Positions 32,179 to 42,985 of a DNA stretch of 64,000 nucleotides are shown piece by piece. The DNA is from Pyronema omphalodes. Its lineage: Eukaryota > Ascomycota > Pezizomycetes > Pezizales > Pyronemataceae. The stretch's first letter is position 1. Every line of letters starts with the position of its first letter. Below the pieces are notes generated by a model. It was given only the letters and a program-made list of their open reading frames with translations, did no database searches and was not told the DNA's origin. The translations under genes and the position numbers were made by a program. The DNA is taken from positions 372,001-436,000 of the forward strand of contig JAJJXM010000057.1 of NCBI GenBank assembly GCA_024516155.1. Direction: 5' to 3'.

Positions 32179-33517
32179 ACTTATTGATGAAGGACACTGG
32201 CAGCAAATTGTGAACGCTGCCGCCATGACCCAGTTCCCTGACGGCCATGAACCGCTTACTTTCACCAAACAACTCGCACAATCCATCCTAGACGCTCAAG
32301 ACCACCCCACGGGTTATCTTTTAAACGACCTCGCGGAAACCCCCGGCTCCCGTAACAGCACTCGGGTATCCAGCCCTGTCGCCTCCCGCGCTCCGGAAGC
32401 TCCCACCCCTGCCCCCATTCCCCCTGTCGTGATCCAGACTGGCTCCGTCCAGGTTTACCCAAACGGCCCAGAACCAGTACCGCGAACCGCCGCACCCACT
32501 ACCACAGCCGCAGCCGCAGCCCCCGCCCCCGCTATAATCGCACCGATTCCAAGACCCCCCCCCCCCCGAGACCCCGAAATCCGCCTAACCCCGGAGGAGC
32601 AAGCAGATACAAATGAAATCCACTACTACGAGAAGGAACTCACCCGCCAGCGTGAACTCATCAATGCGCTACTCGCCTCCACTGGCATCCGCGTGACCGG
32701 AGACAAAATCTCGGATCCGCCAACCTTCGACGGGTCCAACAGGGAGCACCTCCGCCGCTTTGTTTCCTTGCTTCGCATCAAGTTGGTGAGCGACGAGCTA
32801 CGCTTTCCAACCCCTCACAAACGGATTTCTTATGCCATGGGCCGCCTCCGCGGACGCGCCTTGGATCAGATTCTTCCTTATATCAAGGAAAATGGCAACC
32901 GCTGGGCCCTCAACGACGTCGAGGACGTCATTGAAATTTTACAGCGTACCTTTGGAGACACGGACGAGCGCGCAACGGCTCGTTTCAAACTACAAAATCT
33001 CCGACAAAACAACCGCGAATTTTCGGACTATTATGCAGAGTTCTCCCGCTTAGTCGCAGAGTTAGGCTGGGACGAAGCCGCCACCATGGATGCCCTGCGT
33101 AACGGCCTGTCCCTCGAGTTGCACGAAAAGTTGGTTGGCGCCCCGCCCACCGCAACGATGCACTGATTTGTTGACCAGTGCCAAAAATTGGACTCCCAAT
33201 TGAGAGCACTTGAGAACCTCCGCAAGCTGCGTACCAACCGCGGCCAAGTTAAACCCACTACCACCGCCACCCCCGTCACCAGTCGCCCCACCCCCGCTAC
33301 CCAAGCCACCACCGCCTCCTCCAGCAAGCAAACCCCTGCCCAGGGACCCCGTCAGCAACTGTCGGCACAGGAGCGCGCGACCCGCCTGTCAGAAGGACGT
33401 TGCCTCTACTGCGGTGGCCTCGGCCACATGGCTGCGTCGTGCCCCGCCAAGACGAATGTTAAAGTGGCGAGCGTGGAATTATTGGATACTGAAGAAGAGG
33501 TGTCGGGAAAAGAATAA
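32168..33517 (+). pseudogene. gag: Gypsy D gag, one nonsense codon
   Basis: A 449-codon frame from MHIKLIDEGHWQQ to SGKE, with a TGA at 33164-33166 where gypsy B has a glutamate codon (MHEFVDQ). It contains the proline/alanine linker, the capsid motifs (PPTFDGSNRE, RTFGDTDERATARF, FSDYYAEFSRL) and the zinc knuckle CLYCGGLGHMAASC. Unlike B it has no indel, so B and D carry different single lesions in gag. Confidence 0.9.
33505..33511 (+). promoter_or_regulatory. Predicted -1 frameshift site, gypsy D
   Basis: G GGA AAA in gag phase, then GAA and TAA (33515-33517). The -1 frame continues as AGA ATA AAC CAG into pol. Confidence 0.8.
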
Positions 33518-36286
33518 ACCAGCTGCAAGAAGATGGCTCTGCCGCTGGTGGGAATCTTATTGCTGATACATTGCTATTACCGGGCGCAAGTTTTACTGGA
33601 AAGTTAGAATGCAAACACCTTGTTCTCTCTTGTTCCTTGTTTTCCAATAACCGCTCCGTGAAAACAGTAGCGCTCATTGACTGCGGCGCCACTGGTATCG
33701 CCTTTGTTGACCGCAATTTCGCCCGCCATTACAAACTCTCCCTAACCCCCCTATCCACCGCCCGAACGGTCGAAGTTATCGACGGCCGCCTCATATCCTC
33801 AGGAAAAATCACACACCTCGCCCAAGTAGAGTGTACCATCAATGGTCACTCGGAAAACCTTCCCATGTTTGTCACCAAGTTGGGTCACTACCCGGTCGTG
33901 TTGGGCATCCCCTGGTTGAAAAAACACGATGTAACAATAAGCTTCAGTTCCAACACTGTAAGCTTCGACTCCCAATACTGCCTAAGGAACTGCACCCCGC
34001 TGCCTGTAAGCACAACCGGTGTCGAGGTCCTGGACCCGGGCCCCCCTCCCGCTGTCCACGAGCCCGACACAAACCCCATGCCGGAGTTAGAAGACTCGGT
34101 CCCCGACCCTCCGGACGAACCCCCAATAGCGATCTCAAGTCTAACCATCTCCGACTTCAAAGAAATGGTAGAAGACGAAAGCCTGACAGTGTTCTCGCTA
34201 TCGTTGGACGAGATCACCGTCGCCCTACAAGACAAGCCCCCCCTCACGGATGACGAACTGAAAGACATGATCCCTGAAGAGTATCATGACTACCTCGATT
34301 TATTCAAGGAGGTCAACGCGAAGGAACTCCCCCCACACCGACCCGACGACCACAAGATCCCACTGAAAGAGGGATTCGTCCCCCCCTTTGGCCTGCTATA
34401 CTCGCTGTCACGCAACGAGTTGCAGACGCTGAAAACGTGGCTCGATGAGAATTTGGGCAAAGGATTTATACAATGCTCCCAATCACCAGCCGCCTCGCCG
34501 ATATTATTCGTGAAAAAAGCAGACGGATCCCTACGCCTGTGTGTCGACTACCGGAGACTGAATGAAGGTACCGAGAAGAACCGGTACCCGCTGCCATTGA
34601 TACAGGAAACGATGATGAATCTTTCCAAAGCTCAATACTTTACGACGCTTGATGTCCGCAGCGCTTATAACCTTATCAGAATGGCAGAGGGCGAAGAATG
34701 GAAGACGGCCTTCCGCACAAGGTACGGCCTATTTGAGTCGAAAGTGATGCCCTTTGGGCTCACCAACGCGCCTGCCGATTTCCAGGCATTTATAAATGAT
34801 GTCCTGAGACCATACCTGGACCAGTTTTGTACGGCATACTTGAACGATATCCTCGTATTCTCCGAAACAAAGCCCGATCACACCGCACACGTCCGAAAGA
34901 TCTTGGAACGACTCAAACAAGAAAAACTGCACTTGAAGCCAGAGAAGTGTAAGTTTGCTAAGGCAGAAGTACAGTACCTGGGCTACAACATCGGCCGCGA
35001 CGGCGCGCGCATGATGGATTCTAAAGTAGCCACAGTGAGAGATTGGAAGGAACCAACCAATTTGAAACAGGTCCAAGAGTTCCTGGGTTTCGCGAATTTT
35101 TACCGCAGATTTATCAAAGACTACTCAAAAGTGGTCTCCCCTCTGACGGCTCTGACAAAAAAGAAAGATGGTAAAGCAATCCCCTTTACCTGGGGTAACG
35201 ACCAGCAAAGCGCCTTCGACCGACTGAAGGATGCATTTACATCAGCACCGATTCTCAAGCACTTCGACTACGAGAAACCGATTGTAGTAGAAACAGACAC
35301 ATCTGACTATGTGTCTGCTGGAGTCTTATCACAATACGACGACGATAACGTGTTACACCCCATCGCATTTTATTGCAAAAAGCATTCCCCGGCAGAATGC
35401 AACTACGAAATCTATGACAAAGAACTACTGGCAATAGTTCGTTGTTTCGAGGAATGGCGTCCCCACTTGGAGGGCTCCGCCTTCCCTATAAAAGTATTGA
35501 CAGACCACAAGAATCTCGAATACTTTATGACGACAAAGCTGCTAAACAGACGACAAGCACGCTGGTCCGAATTCCTGTCTCGGTTCAACTTTGTGATCAC
35601 CTATCGACCGGGAACGTTGGGAGGAAAACCGGACGCCCTGAAAAGACGAGCCGCCGACCTCCCGGAAGAGGGAGATGAACGCATACTAGCGAACCAGCAA
35701 GCTGTACTGAAGCCGCAAAACTTCCAGTTGTGCATGACCCCGCCCATGAAACTTGCACCCTCCGAAGTGGACCTCCTGTTTACAGAGGGCTACAAGACAG
35801 ATTCATTCCCCAACCGAGTGTTGGGAATGCTGGAAGACGGTACACAAATCTGTAAGGACATATCACTCGCCGATTGCTCCGTGTTGGAAAACAGATTGTA
35901 CTACTGAGACTGCCTCTATGTCCCCGCGCTGGATAAACTACGATTGAAACTACTACAAGATCACCACGACCCCTCACCATGGGACACCCGGGCCGTGCAA
36001 AGACTTTCGAACTGCTCGCCAGGAATTATTACTGGCCCTCGATGAGGAAAAATGTGGACCAATTCGTCCGAAATTGCCAAAACTCACACACCACACGGCA
36101 ACGGCGACCCCACCCCCCTGCATTCTCAACAACGAGCACCGAAACCCCCGGTTTTCTCATCGGATTCGGATTCGCAGCACTCTGTTACGTTATTCTCTGA
36201 ATTTTCAGGGAATTCTACGTCGTTTTTGTTGACTTTTGTCGCAAAATCAGAGTTTTCACGAGTTTTGGCTTACCCCACCTCACGAA

Positions 36287-37741
36287 ATGTCGCCAAAACA
36301 ACGACAGAACAACGCCCGACGATCGAAACGGTCCGAAAACGCGTACAATGTTCTAGCCGACCTTCCTCATGATGGATCTAATCCTACATTTGATGAAAGA
36401 GATGGAAAAGTTGATGAAGTTGATGGAAACCTCGCTGGAAAGCCCTTCCAGAGCGTGGTCTTGGCAGGATCACCAGTTCCTTCGGCTTCAACACACCAGC
36501 AGCAAGCGACACCTGAGCACAACCGATTCAGAGAATTTCGCCGCGATCTGGTTATTGCTATGCGAGACGCTATCGAAAAAGACGACAGCGATAGCAGCTT
36601 GAGCGCCCTGTTCTGTGAACATGAACCTCTTTTCACAGGAGCAAGCTTCCTGGGGATACAACAGATCCACCGGGACACACAGCGTCGCTTCAATACGCTC
36701 GATGACACCATACACAACAACAGCGATGAGATGCGCCACAGATTCGACGTCATGATGACGAAATTCAACATTCTGACCGGCGAAAACACGAAGCTGCGCG
36801 CAGCATAGAACTCTACACAGAAAGAAACAGCAGCTCTCAAGGCTGCTGTGGACGCCCTGACGACGAAAATCGACGAACAGCACCAAGTCATTTCGGCGCC
36901 CCCCTCACCGAACCTCATGGCCTCTTCCTCAGGGATGGAAGAGATGACAATGCAACTGTCCGTCGTCCAACATGACATTCAGGATGTCCTGGACGCTGTT
37001 CGCAACCCTCCTGGCAAGAGAAAGCGAAGGGGTAGCGACCAGAACACCGAACCCACCTCACCGACAAACAGAAGACCGGTGAACCACAAACCGAGAGTGG
37101 CATCACCGGTGCGAAGCCTGATGCACTCGAAACATGCGACTACCGCCGCCCAGGACAAGCTTGATGCCCTCAAGCCTATGTCCCCCCTACCTCTCCTCGC
37201 GATCACGTCGACCGAAGCGACGCCGGAACCTCACCCTGACAGTTCATCTGTTCAGGACACACCTCTACCCGACGCCCCAAGCACTGCCCCTGCTGAGACG
37301 AACGGATGGAAGACTGTGGAGGCGAAGGCTACACAGAGGAAGAAGCAGAAAGCGAAGGAGACGACACCTACGGCAGCGCCACCCAGCAAGACCCCTACAA
37401 CAAAGAATGGTGGCCGGGGAAAGAATACCCACCAACCCAGAACGACAACCTCCTCTGCAAAGAAGACTTGGGCAGAAGTCGTCAAGAGCGGAGGCATCAA
37501 CGTCCAGATTGTGCTTGGGAATGGCAATCTTGGACTAACAACACCACCGACAAGAAGGGGAGAGAGGCAAGGGGGAGCAGCAAGAAGGCTGAGGAAGAAG
37601 GAGGGAGAAGGGGAGAGAGGGGAGGAGAAGAGGGGCAGGGGGGGCCCGGGTGTTTCAAAGGGCAAAGAGTCAGGAGACACCGGCGGAGGAGTTGAGAGAG
37701 GGGAGGAGAGTGGGGGCGTAGGTGGCCCGGCGGCTGTTTAA
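36287..37741 (+). pseudogene. Y9 ORF1-like protein, one nonsense codon
   Basis: A 484-codon frame, nearly identical to Y1 including its variable cassette (NRFREFRRDLVIAMRDAIEKD), but with a TAG at 36806-36808 where other copies have tyrosine (RAAY). The C-terminal half reads on to 37741 with the basic patch, TWAEVVKSGG and the low-complexity tail. Confidence 0.85.
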
Positions 37742-38072
37742 CTTTGCTTTGGTTTTGTTTTTGCTTTGTGGGGGAAATGAAGGCGGAAAAATGGTTAAAA
37801 ATGGGAGGGGAAGGGTGGAGGAAATGGGGGAACGACCCGGCGAGGTGGCCTCCGAGCGTACAGGGCTCCTGGAACAGACGACGCTTGACGAACAAAAGCA
37901 CAACAAGATTTGGGGGTCCACAACCCCACACCCTAACGACAAGCTCTGGGGCATACCCAGTGAGAGCTTGGCCTGACACCCGGGTTTCTTAATTTTGTAT
38001 TTACTGTAGATTCCGCCATAACCTTACGGTTGGATGCGTGTATGAGTTAATAAATAAATAAATAAATAAATA

Positions 38073-38350
38073 GGGAGGGGAAGGGAGGAGGAAAGGGAGG
38101 AGCCCGGCGAGGCGGCCTCTGTGCAAGCAGGGCACTTGGAACATCAGACGCGCTTGGACAAGAAACCCCCGTAGTAACAGTGGGGACAGACCCCACAACC
38201 ACAACGATCAAGAGGAGGAGACTGGTAGAGGTGGAGACTGGGTTTTTGCTTTTACATTTCTTTCTTCTTCTCTTTTGTATTTATCTGTCCCTTGTCATAA
38301 CCTTCGGGTTGCAAACAAGTAATGAGAGAACAAACAAACAAACAAACAAA
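38073..38350 (+). repeat. b-type 3' end attached to Y9
   Basis: Starts in the purine-rich region (GGGAGGGGAAGGGAGG) and matches the 3' end of Y1 and Y8. The stem-loop AACC-TTCG-GGTT is at 38299-38310 and the (AACA)n tail at 38327-38350. Confidence 0.88.
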
Positions 38351-39523
38351 CGTCCGAAATTGCCACACTTGTAAAAGAACAAAAGGTACCCGCCACGCAC
38401 CCTATGGAACCTTGAAACCCCTACCGGTCCCGCACCACCCTTGGCAGAATATATCTGTGGACTTTGTTACTGGCCTACCGACATCAGAAGCCTTCGACGC
38501 AATATGTGCGATCGTTTGCCGACTCACGAAACAGCGGCACTTAGTGCCCTGTCACTCCACGATAGACGCAGAAGGCTTCGCGCAACTCTTCCTGGAAAAC
38601 GTATTCAAACTACACGGCCTGCCAGACACAGTAGTGTCCGACCGCGGCCCGCAATTTGTGGCCCACTTCTGGAAACACCTGTCAAATTGCATGGGTATCG
38701 AAATTGCCACGAGCACGGCCTTCCATCCCCAAACCGACGGCCAAACAGAAAGAATCAACGCGGTTACGGAGCAATATCTCCGCGCGTACGTCTGTTATTT
38801 ACAGGACGATTGGAAGAAATTTTTACCACTGGCAGAATTTGCTGCAAATAACCAAGTATCGGATACAACGTCGCTGTCTCCGTTCTACGCTATATACGGC
38901 CGACACCCCAAATGCTCTTTGAATTGGAAATCAGGACAGACAATCCTGAAGAAGTGAAAGCGAACAAGGTAGCGGAAAGGATGTCACACATCCATGACGT
39001 CTTATGTTCGGAAATGAAATACGCCCAAGCCCGCCACATAGAAGCCGCCGGCAATTCCCGACTCCCCGCGCCGGTCTTCAAACCAGGAGACCTAGTATGG
39101 CTGGACGCCCGCAACCTCAGAACCCGCCGCCCCTCAAAGAAACTGGAAAACAAACACCTAGGCCCCTTCACCGTGTTACGGCCCATTGGATCCCACGCCT
39201 ATGAATTGGATATACCAGAGACAATGAAACATCACAGGACCTTCCCCGTGTCCCTACTAAACCAAGCCCCTTCGGACCCCCTCCCTGGCCAGATTATCCC
39301 ACCGCCCCTACCGGTAGTAGTAGACGGCGAAGAAGAATGGTTCGTGGATGAAATTCTGGATAGCCGTTGGTCAAGAGCAAACCTGCAGTACCTCGTCAAG
39401 TGGACTGGCCATGACTCTCCAACCTGGGAACCGGAAACGAACCTATCCGAAACTGAGGCCGCTGAGAAATTCCATCAGTTATACCCAGACAAACCTTCTC
39501 CTCTCGTAGGAACTCGAGCCTAA

Positions 39524-39534
39524 CGGGGGGGTAC
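39524..39534 (+). promoter_or_regulatory. Polypurine tract of gypsy D
   Basis: CGGGGGGGTAC sits directly between the pol stop and the 3' LTR, as in gypsy B. Confidence 0.75.
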
Positions 39535-40060
39535 TGTCACGGCACACGGCTGACGAGCCGTTGTGTTGCGTCATCATTATGTTGTCGTTGTTGTTGTCGA
39601 CATCGTGCCGTTGTCTTGCCGTGTTGTGTTGTGTTGCTGTTGTGTTGTTGTGTGTGCCGTGCCGTCGTGATTGATAGACTGATTGATGATGGATGACGTA
39701 CCATGAGCTGGAGAGCTGTGGCGTCGCAGGTGAATTGATGGAGAACGGAAGCTTTCATGTAGCGATGTTGGATGACGGCCCAGCAAGAGTGCTGGCCGCC
39801 CCTTTGTACATAAGGAGGCTTGCCTCCCCGTTGTCGAGTTCTCCATCGAACGTCTTGTGTCTTTTCCTTGCTCCTAATAAAGACTTCTTCTTCCAGTCCT
39901 ACGTCACTCTTGTCCTTGTCCCTGTTCCTGTTTCGTGTGCCGTCCGTCTGACGAGCACTTCGGTCCTTGTCCTTCCGTTTCCCGTCCCGGAACCCGCCTA
40001 GTCCCTCTTGCCGGTAGTGTTCAGTGTGTTCTTTGAACGTCCGTTCCTAGTTCCCTGACA
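39535..40060 (+). repeat. 3' LTR of gypsy D
   Basis: 526 bp, same length as the 5' LTR and differing at a handful of positions (for example near 39709 and 39865-39877). AATAAA is retained. Confidence 0.96.
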
Positions 40061-40064
40061 GTAT

Positions 40065-40785
40065 GGTCTGGGTGGAGAGATGTCAGTTGAAAGCGGATGA
40101 CCTCGTGGTCTGAACCCGTAGCCAGGTCGTCATCAACTGCCCAGTTTGTGAGTTCCCTTGTCATCGCGGGGGATGTCAGGGTTATGTCCAGAACCGACGA
40201 GCCAGAGCCGTCCTTGTACTGGTGGGTCGGGACGTCGGGGATGTTCGCCAGACTCCAGTGGTGGGTTTCGATTAGTTCCACGAGTTCATCTGCTCGGGCT
40301 CTCCTGCGAGTGTTGGAATCCCACAACGGATGGTGGGCGTTGAGGTCACCCGTCGTTACACATCGGCGAGGGAGGACGAGGGGGGTGAGGGCTCGGGGCA
40401 GGGTGTATAGTTTGGAGATCGGGTTACGTTCGTTATATATGTTAAGTGAATAGAAGGGGGGTATTAGGGGTGTGCGGACCTCGAGGACTTGTAGGTTCGG
40501 GTCTTCGGTAACATCTGGTCGAGGAGTGACGCTGATGTGGGGGTTTGAACGAGAGACGTAAGCGGCGGTGCGGTTGACTTTGTGGTAGCCGCGGGGGGGG
40601 AGCAAAAGAATGAAGTTGGGGTGGGTTATAGCAAATTTGGGGTCCTTGACGTTTACCTCTTGGACAAGAATGATGTCGGTGGAAGCGCTTGCTGTGTTTA
40701 GCAGCGTCGTCAGGGTGGTGGTGCTGCGATTCGTGTTGTGGGACACGATGCGGAGGGTCGCCGCTGATGAATGTTGTCTATTCAT
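40065..40785 (-). pseudogene. LINE X2 ORF2, endonuclease domain
   Basis: Starts MNRQHSSAATLRIVSHNTNR at 40785, overlapping the ORF1 stop by 8 nt. The APE-type motifs are all visible: SHNTN, VQEVNVKDP, TGDLNAHHPLWDS, SSVLDITLTSP and GSDHEVIRF. The domain itself is uninterrupted up to gypsy D at 40064, so the endonuclease fold is complete, but the rest of ORF2 lies beyond the insertion and carries stops. Confidence 0.88.
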
Positions 40786-42699
40786 CGGTGGTCATGGTGG
40801 TAGCAGCGATGGGGTTGGTTTCGACGGGAACGTTGTCGTAGGTGGTGTCCGGGCGGGTTTTCTGCCATGCCTCTCTCACTATTCCTACCTTTACTGGGCA
40901 TTTCGTGCTGTACGCGGCGTGTTGGGTGTCAGCATGTCCTGCGGCTACACAGTTCGAGCATCTGTAAACGGTGTGGATGCACTTCCTGCCCTTCTGTTTG
41001 GGGCATTCTCCACAGAAGTGGTATTCTGTTGGGTGTATGGCGGCGCATATAGCGTAGGTAGGGCCATTGTCGGCCGCGCACGTTGCGTGGTGGTGGCCAA
41101 ACTTCTGGCACCTACGGCACTGGTCGATGGGCCTGGCGGAGAAGAACTCGGTACCCTTCCCTGGTTCGAATAGGACGACTACTTTCGTGCGCTTCAATGT
41201 GTTGTGGTCGTTGACGGAGCTGACGGCGATCATGACGCTCGACGCCGACTTACCGGCCCGTTTGTCGGGGTGAGATATGTACCGCGGTGGTTGGGTTAAT
41301 CGGACGGAGTGGTTACGTTCGATTTCGGCTTGCAAGCTTTGCATGCCTTCCTCGGAGTCTGAGTAGTAATCAGTTGGTACTCCGTGGACTGCCAGTTTGT
41401 ACCATTTCTCATTTATGCGGGGGGGCAGCAACGCAGGGTGCACTTTGCGGGCGGCTTCGAGTATGAGGGGCAGATGGGGGGTGATATCAGCGGGTGTAGT
41501 CTGGGGGGGGGGGGGATCAGAATAAGATTTCCTTTCACGTTCTTCTTCACCATTGAGACAGAGACGCTCTCAGGAGCATTTGCTTTGCGCAAGGCGTCAT
41601 TGACGGCGACTCCGATTGCTATTTTGGAGCTCTCTGGGAAGGAACGGGGGTCTGGGCATGGGATAATAATGTCGTTGGGGGGGGTGGGGATTCTTTCTTT
41701 TGGGCTTTGGCAGGCTTAGAGGTCTGTTTAGGAGGCGTGGGGGCAGCAGCGGCGAATAACCTTTTCGTTGCGGGTCCTTCTCCTTGCCATGGGGTGGAGG
41801 GGTTCGGATCGGGGCGGGGGGGCATGGACGGGGAGGGGGATCTTGTGTTTCTTGAGCTCGTGTTCGGCTTCGAGACAGCGTTTTTTCCAGTAGGCAAGTT
41901 CCTTGGCGGAGGGGGCAGCGGGGAGGGTGCATGAATAGAGGGGAGGTCGCTGGATTCGGGGGGGGGGGGGGTGGAGCGGGGATAGTTGAGTTCCCGGGGG
42001 TGAGGGATTCGACGGGGGAAAGGAGGGCTGAGATGTCTTCGTTGGGGAGTATGACGGGGGCATTGCGGGACAGAAGATCGTGAACGGCGCGGATTGTGGA
42101 CTGTTATTTGTGGATAGATCGGAACGCCTGAGAGACTCTGTCATTCGTGGCTCTGTCTGCGTGTCGGAACATGTCCGTGGCGGTGTTGAGATTGTCGTTA
42201 AGTTGATCGATGGATGTCGCGAGACTGTCGGTGGTGAGGGCGGTAGATAGGGGGTTGTCGGTGTCACGGCGGAGGCGTTGGACTCCAGCGGGGACTGGGG
42301 TGGAGTCGTCGGCGATGTGGGTGATAGTGTGGGCGGTGGAGGCAGCGGGGCGTTTTTTCGATTTTTCGGTGTTGCGTTGAACGGTGTACTTGGGGTTGGG
42401 GTTGGTCAATACGTTGGGGGTTTCGTTGTTATCAGGGGGGGTTTTCTTATTGGGGGGGGGTCCGGGGGGAGCGTTGCTGGTGTTGCGCGCGACGTGGGTG
42501 GGGGAGCTCTCGCGGGAAGACGCGTCTTCGTCGCTAGAGTCGTCGCTGATGTCAGAGCACGTGTCTATGTGCATTTCCGTGTCAGACGCGTCGGACCCTT
42601 GCGGCTCCGCGTTAGCGCGTTTTTCTTTTGCGCGCGCTCGAGGGGGTGCTTTGTCGGGGGGAGGGGCTCTTTCTCAACAGCGGAGGATCGGGTAGGCAT
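40778..42699 (-). pseudogene. LINE X2 ORF1 (zinc-knuckle protein), several frameshifts
   Basis: The N-terminus MPTRSSAVEKEPLPP starts at 42699 but shifts frame near 42655. The frame 42574-42104 holds the acidic and basic N-terminal parts and ends at a TAA replacing a tyrosine codon. The frame 41443-40778 contains the conserved core (NEKWYKLAVHGVPTD, VRLTQPPRYISHPDKRAGK) and three Cys/His clusters (CRRCQKFGHHHATC, CAICAAIHPTEYHFC, CSNCVAAGHADTQHAAYSTKC). It ends TTMTTDE with TAG overlapping the ORF2 start. Confidence 0.87.
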
Positions 42700-42985
42700 C
42701 GGAAGCTCGGAATTAGTTGCTTTTGCGGTAGCCACGAGGAATCCGCGATTCAAATGATGGTTTTGGATGTGGGTGGGGGGCGGTGTCGATGGAAGCGGTT
42801 CGCGGGGCTTTTCTCAGGGGCCCGAGAACTCTTTTTCGAAGAAAATTCAACGAACAAGAGAGGGCCTGGTCTGGAAAAGTTGCGAATAGGTAAATTGATG
42901 CTGCCGAACAATAATCCGCCATAAAATCTTGCAATTTCGGCGTGGTTGTTGAAAAGGCAGGGGGGGGGGTCGCTCTTTGCTGGGT

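Larger units (their letters stand above)
36080..38350 (+). mobile_element. Y9, composite Y insertion with two tandem 3' ends, in gypsy D integrase
   Basis: One 15-bp duplication cgtccgaaattgcca (36065-36079 and 38351-38365) brackets the whole insert. It holds a 5' leader, ORF (36287-37741), a-type 3' UTR with stem-loop and (TAAA)n tail ending near 38072, then at once a b-type 3' fragment (38073-38350) with its own stem-loop and (AACA)n tail. No duplication separates the two parts, so they entered together. Confidence 0.9.
33511..39523 (+). pseudogene. pol: Gypsy D pol, split by Y9 and mutated
   Basis: The protease has LIDCGATG. RT is open but its active site reads YLND (34837-34848), losing a catalytic aspartate. 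RNase H has VETDTSDY. A TGA at 35905-35907 sits in RLYY(stop)DCL, and one base is missing near 35970. Y9 is inserted in the integrase zinc region (FVRNC/HTC). After Y9 the DDE motifs VDFVTG, SDRGPQF and QTERIN are present; another base is lost near 38922, and the chromodomain (YLVKWTGHDSPTWEPE) ends at TAA 39521-39523. Confidence 0.92.
31375..40060 (+). mobile_element. Gypsy D, chromovirus of the B family, interrupted by Y9
   Basis: Two 526-bp LTRs (31375-31900 and 39535-40060) are flanked by gtat (31371-31374 and 40061-40064); only 4 bp of duplication are visible. It sits in the endonuclease region of LINE X2. Removing Y9 leaves about 6.4 kb, like gypsy B. It contains ORF0, gag, the frameshift site, pol and a polypurine tract. 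It is inactive: a gag stop, YLND in the RT, a pol TGA, two small frameshifts and the Y9 insertion. The LTRs differ at only about five or six positions. Confidence 0.96.
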
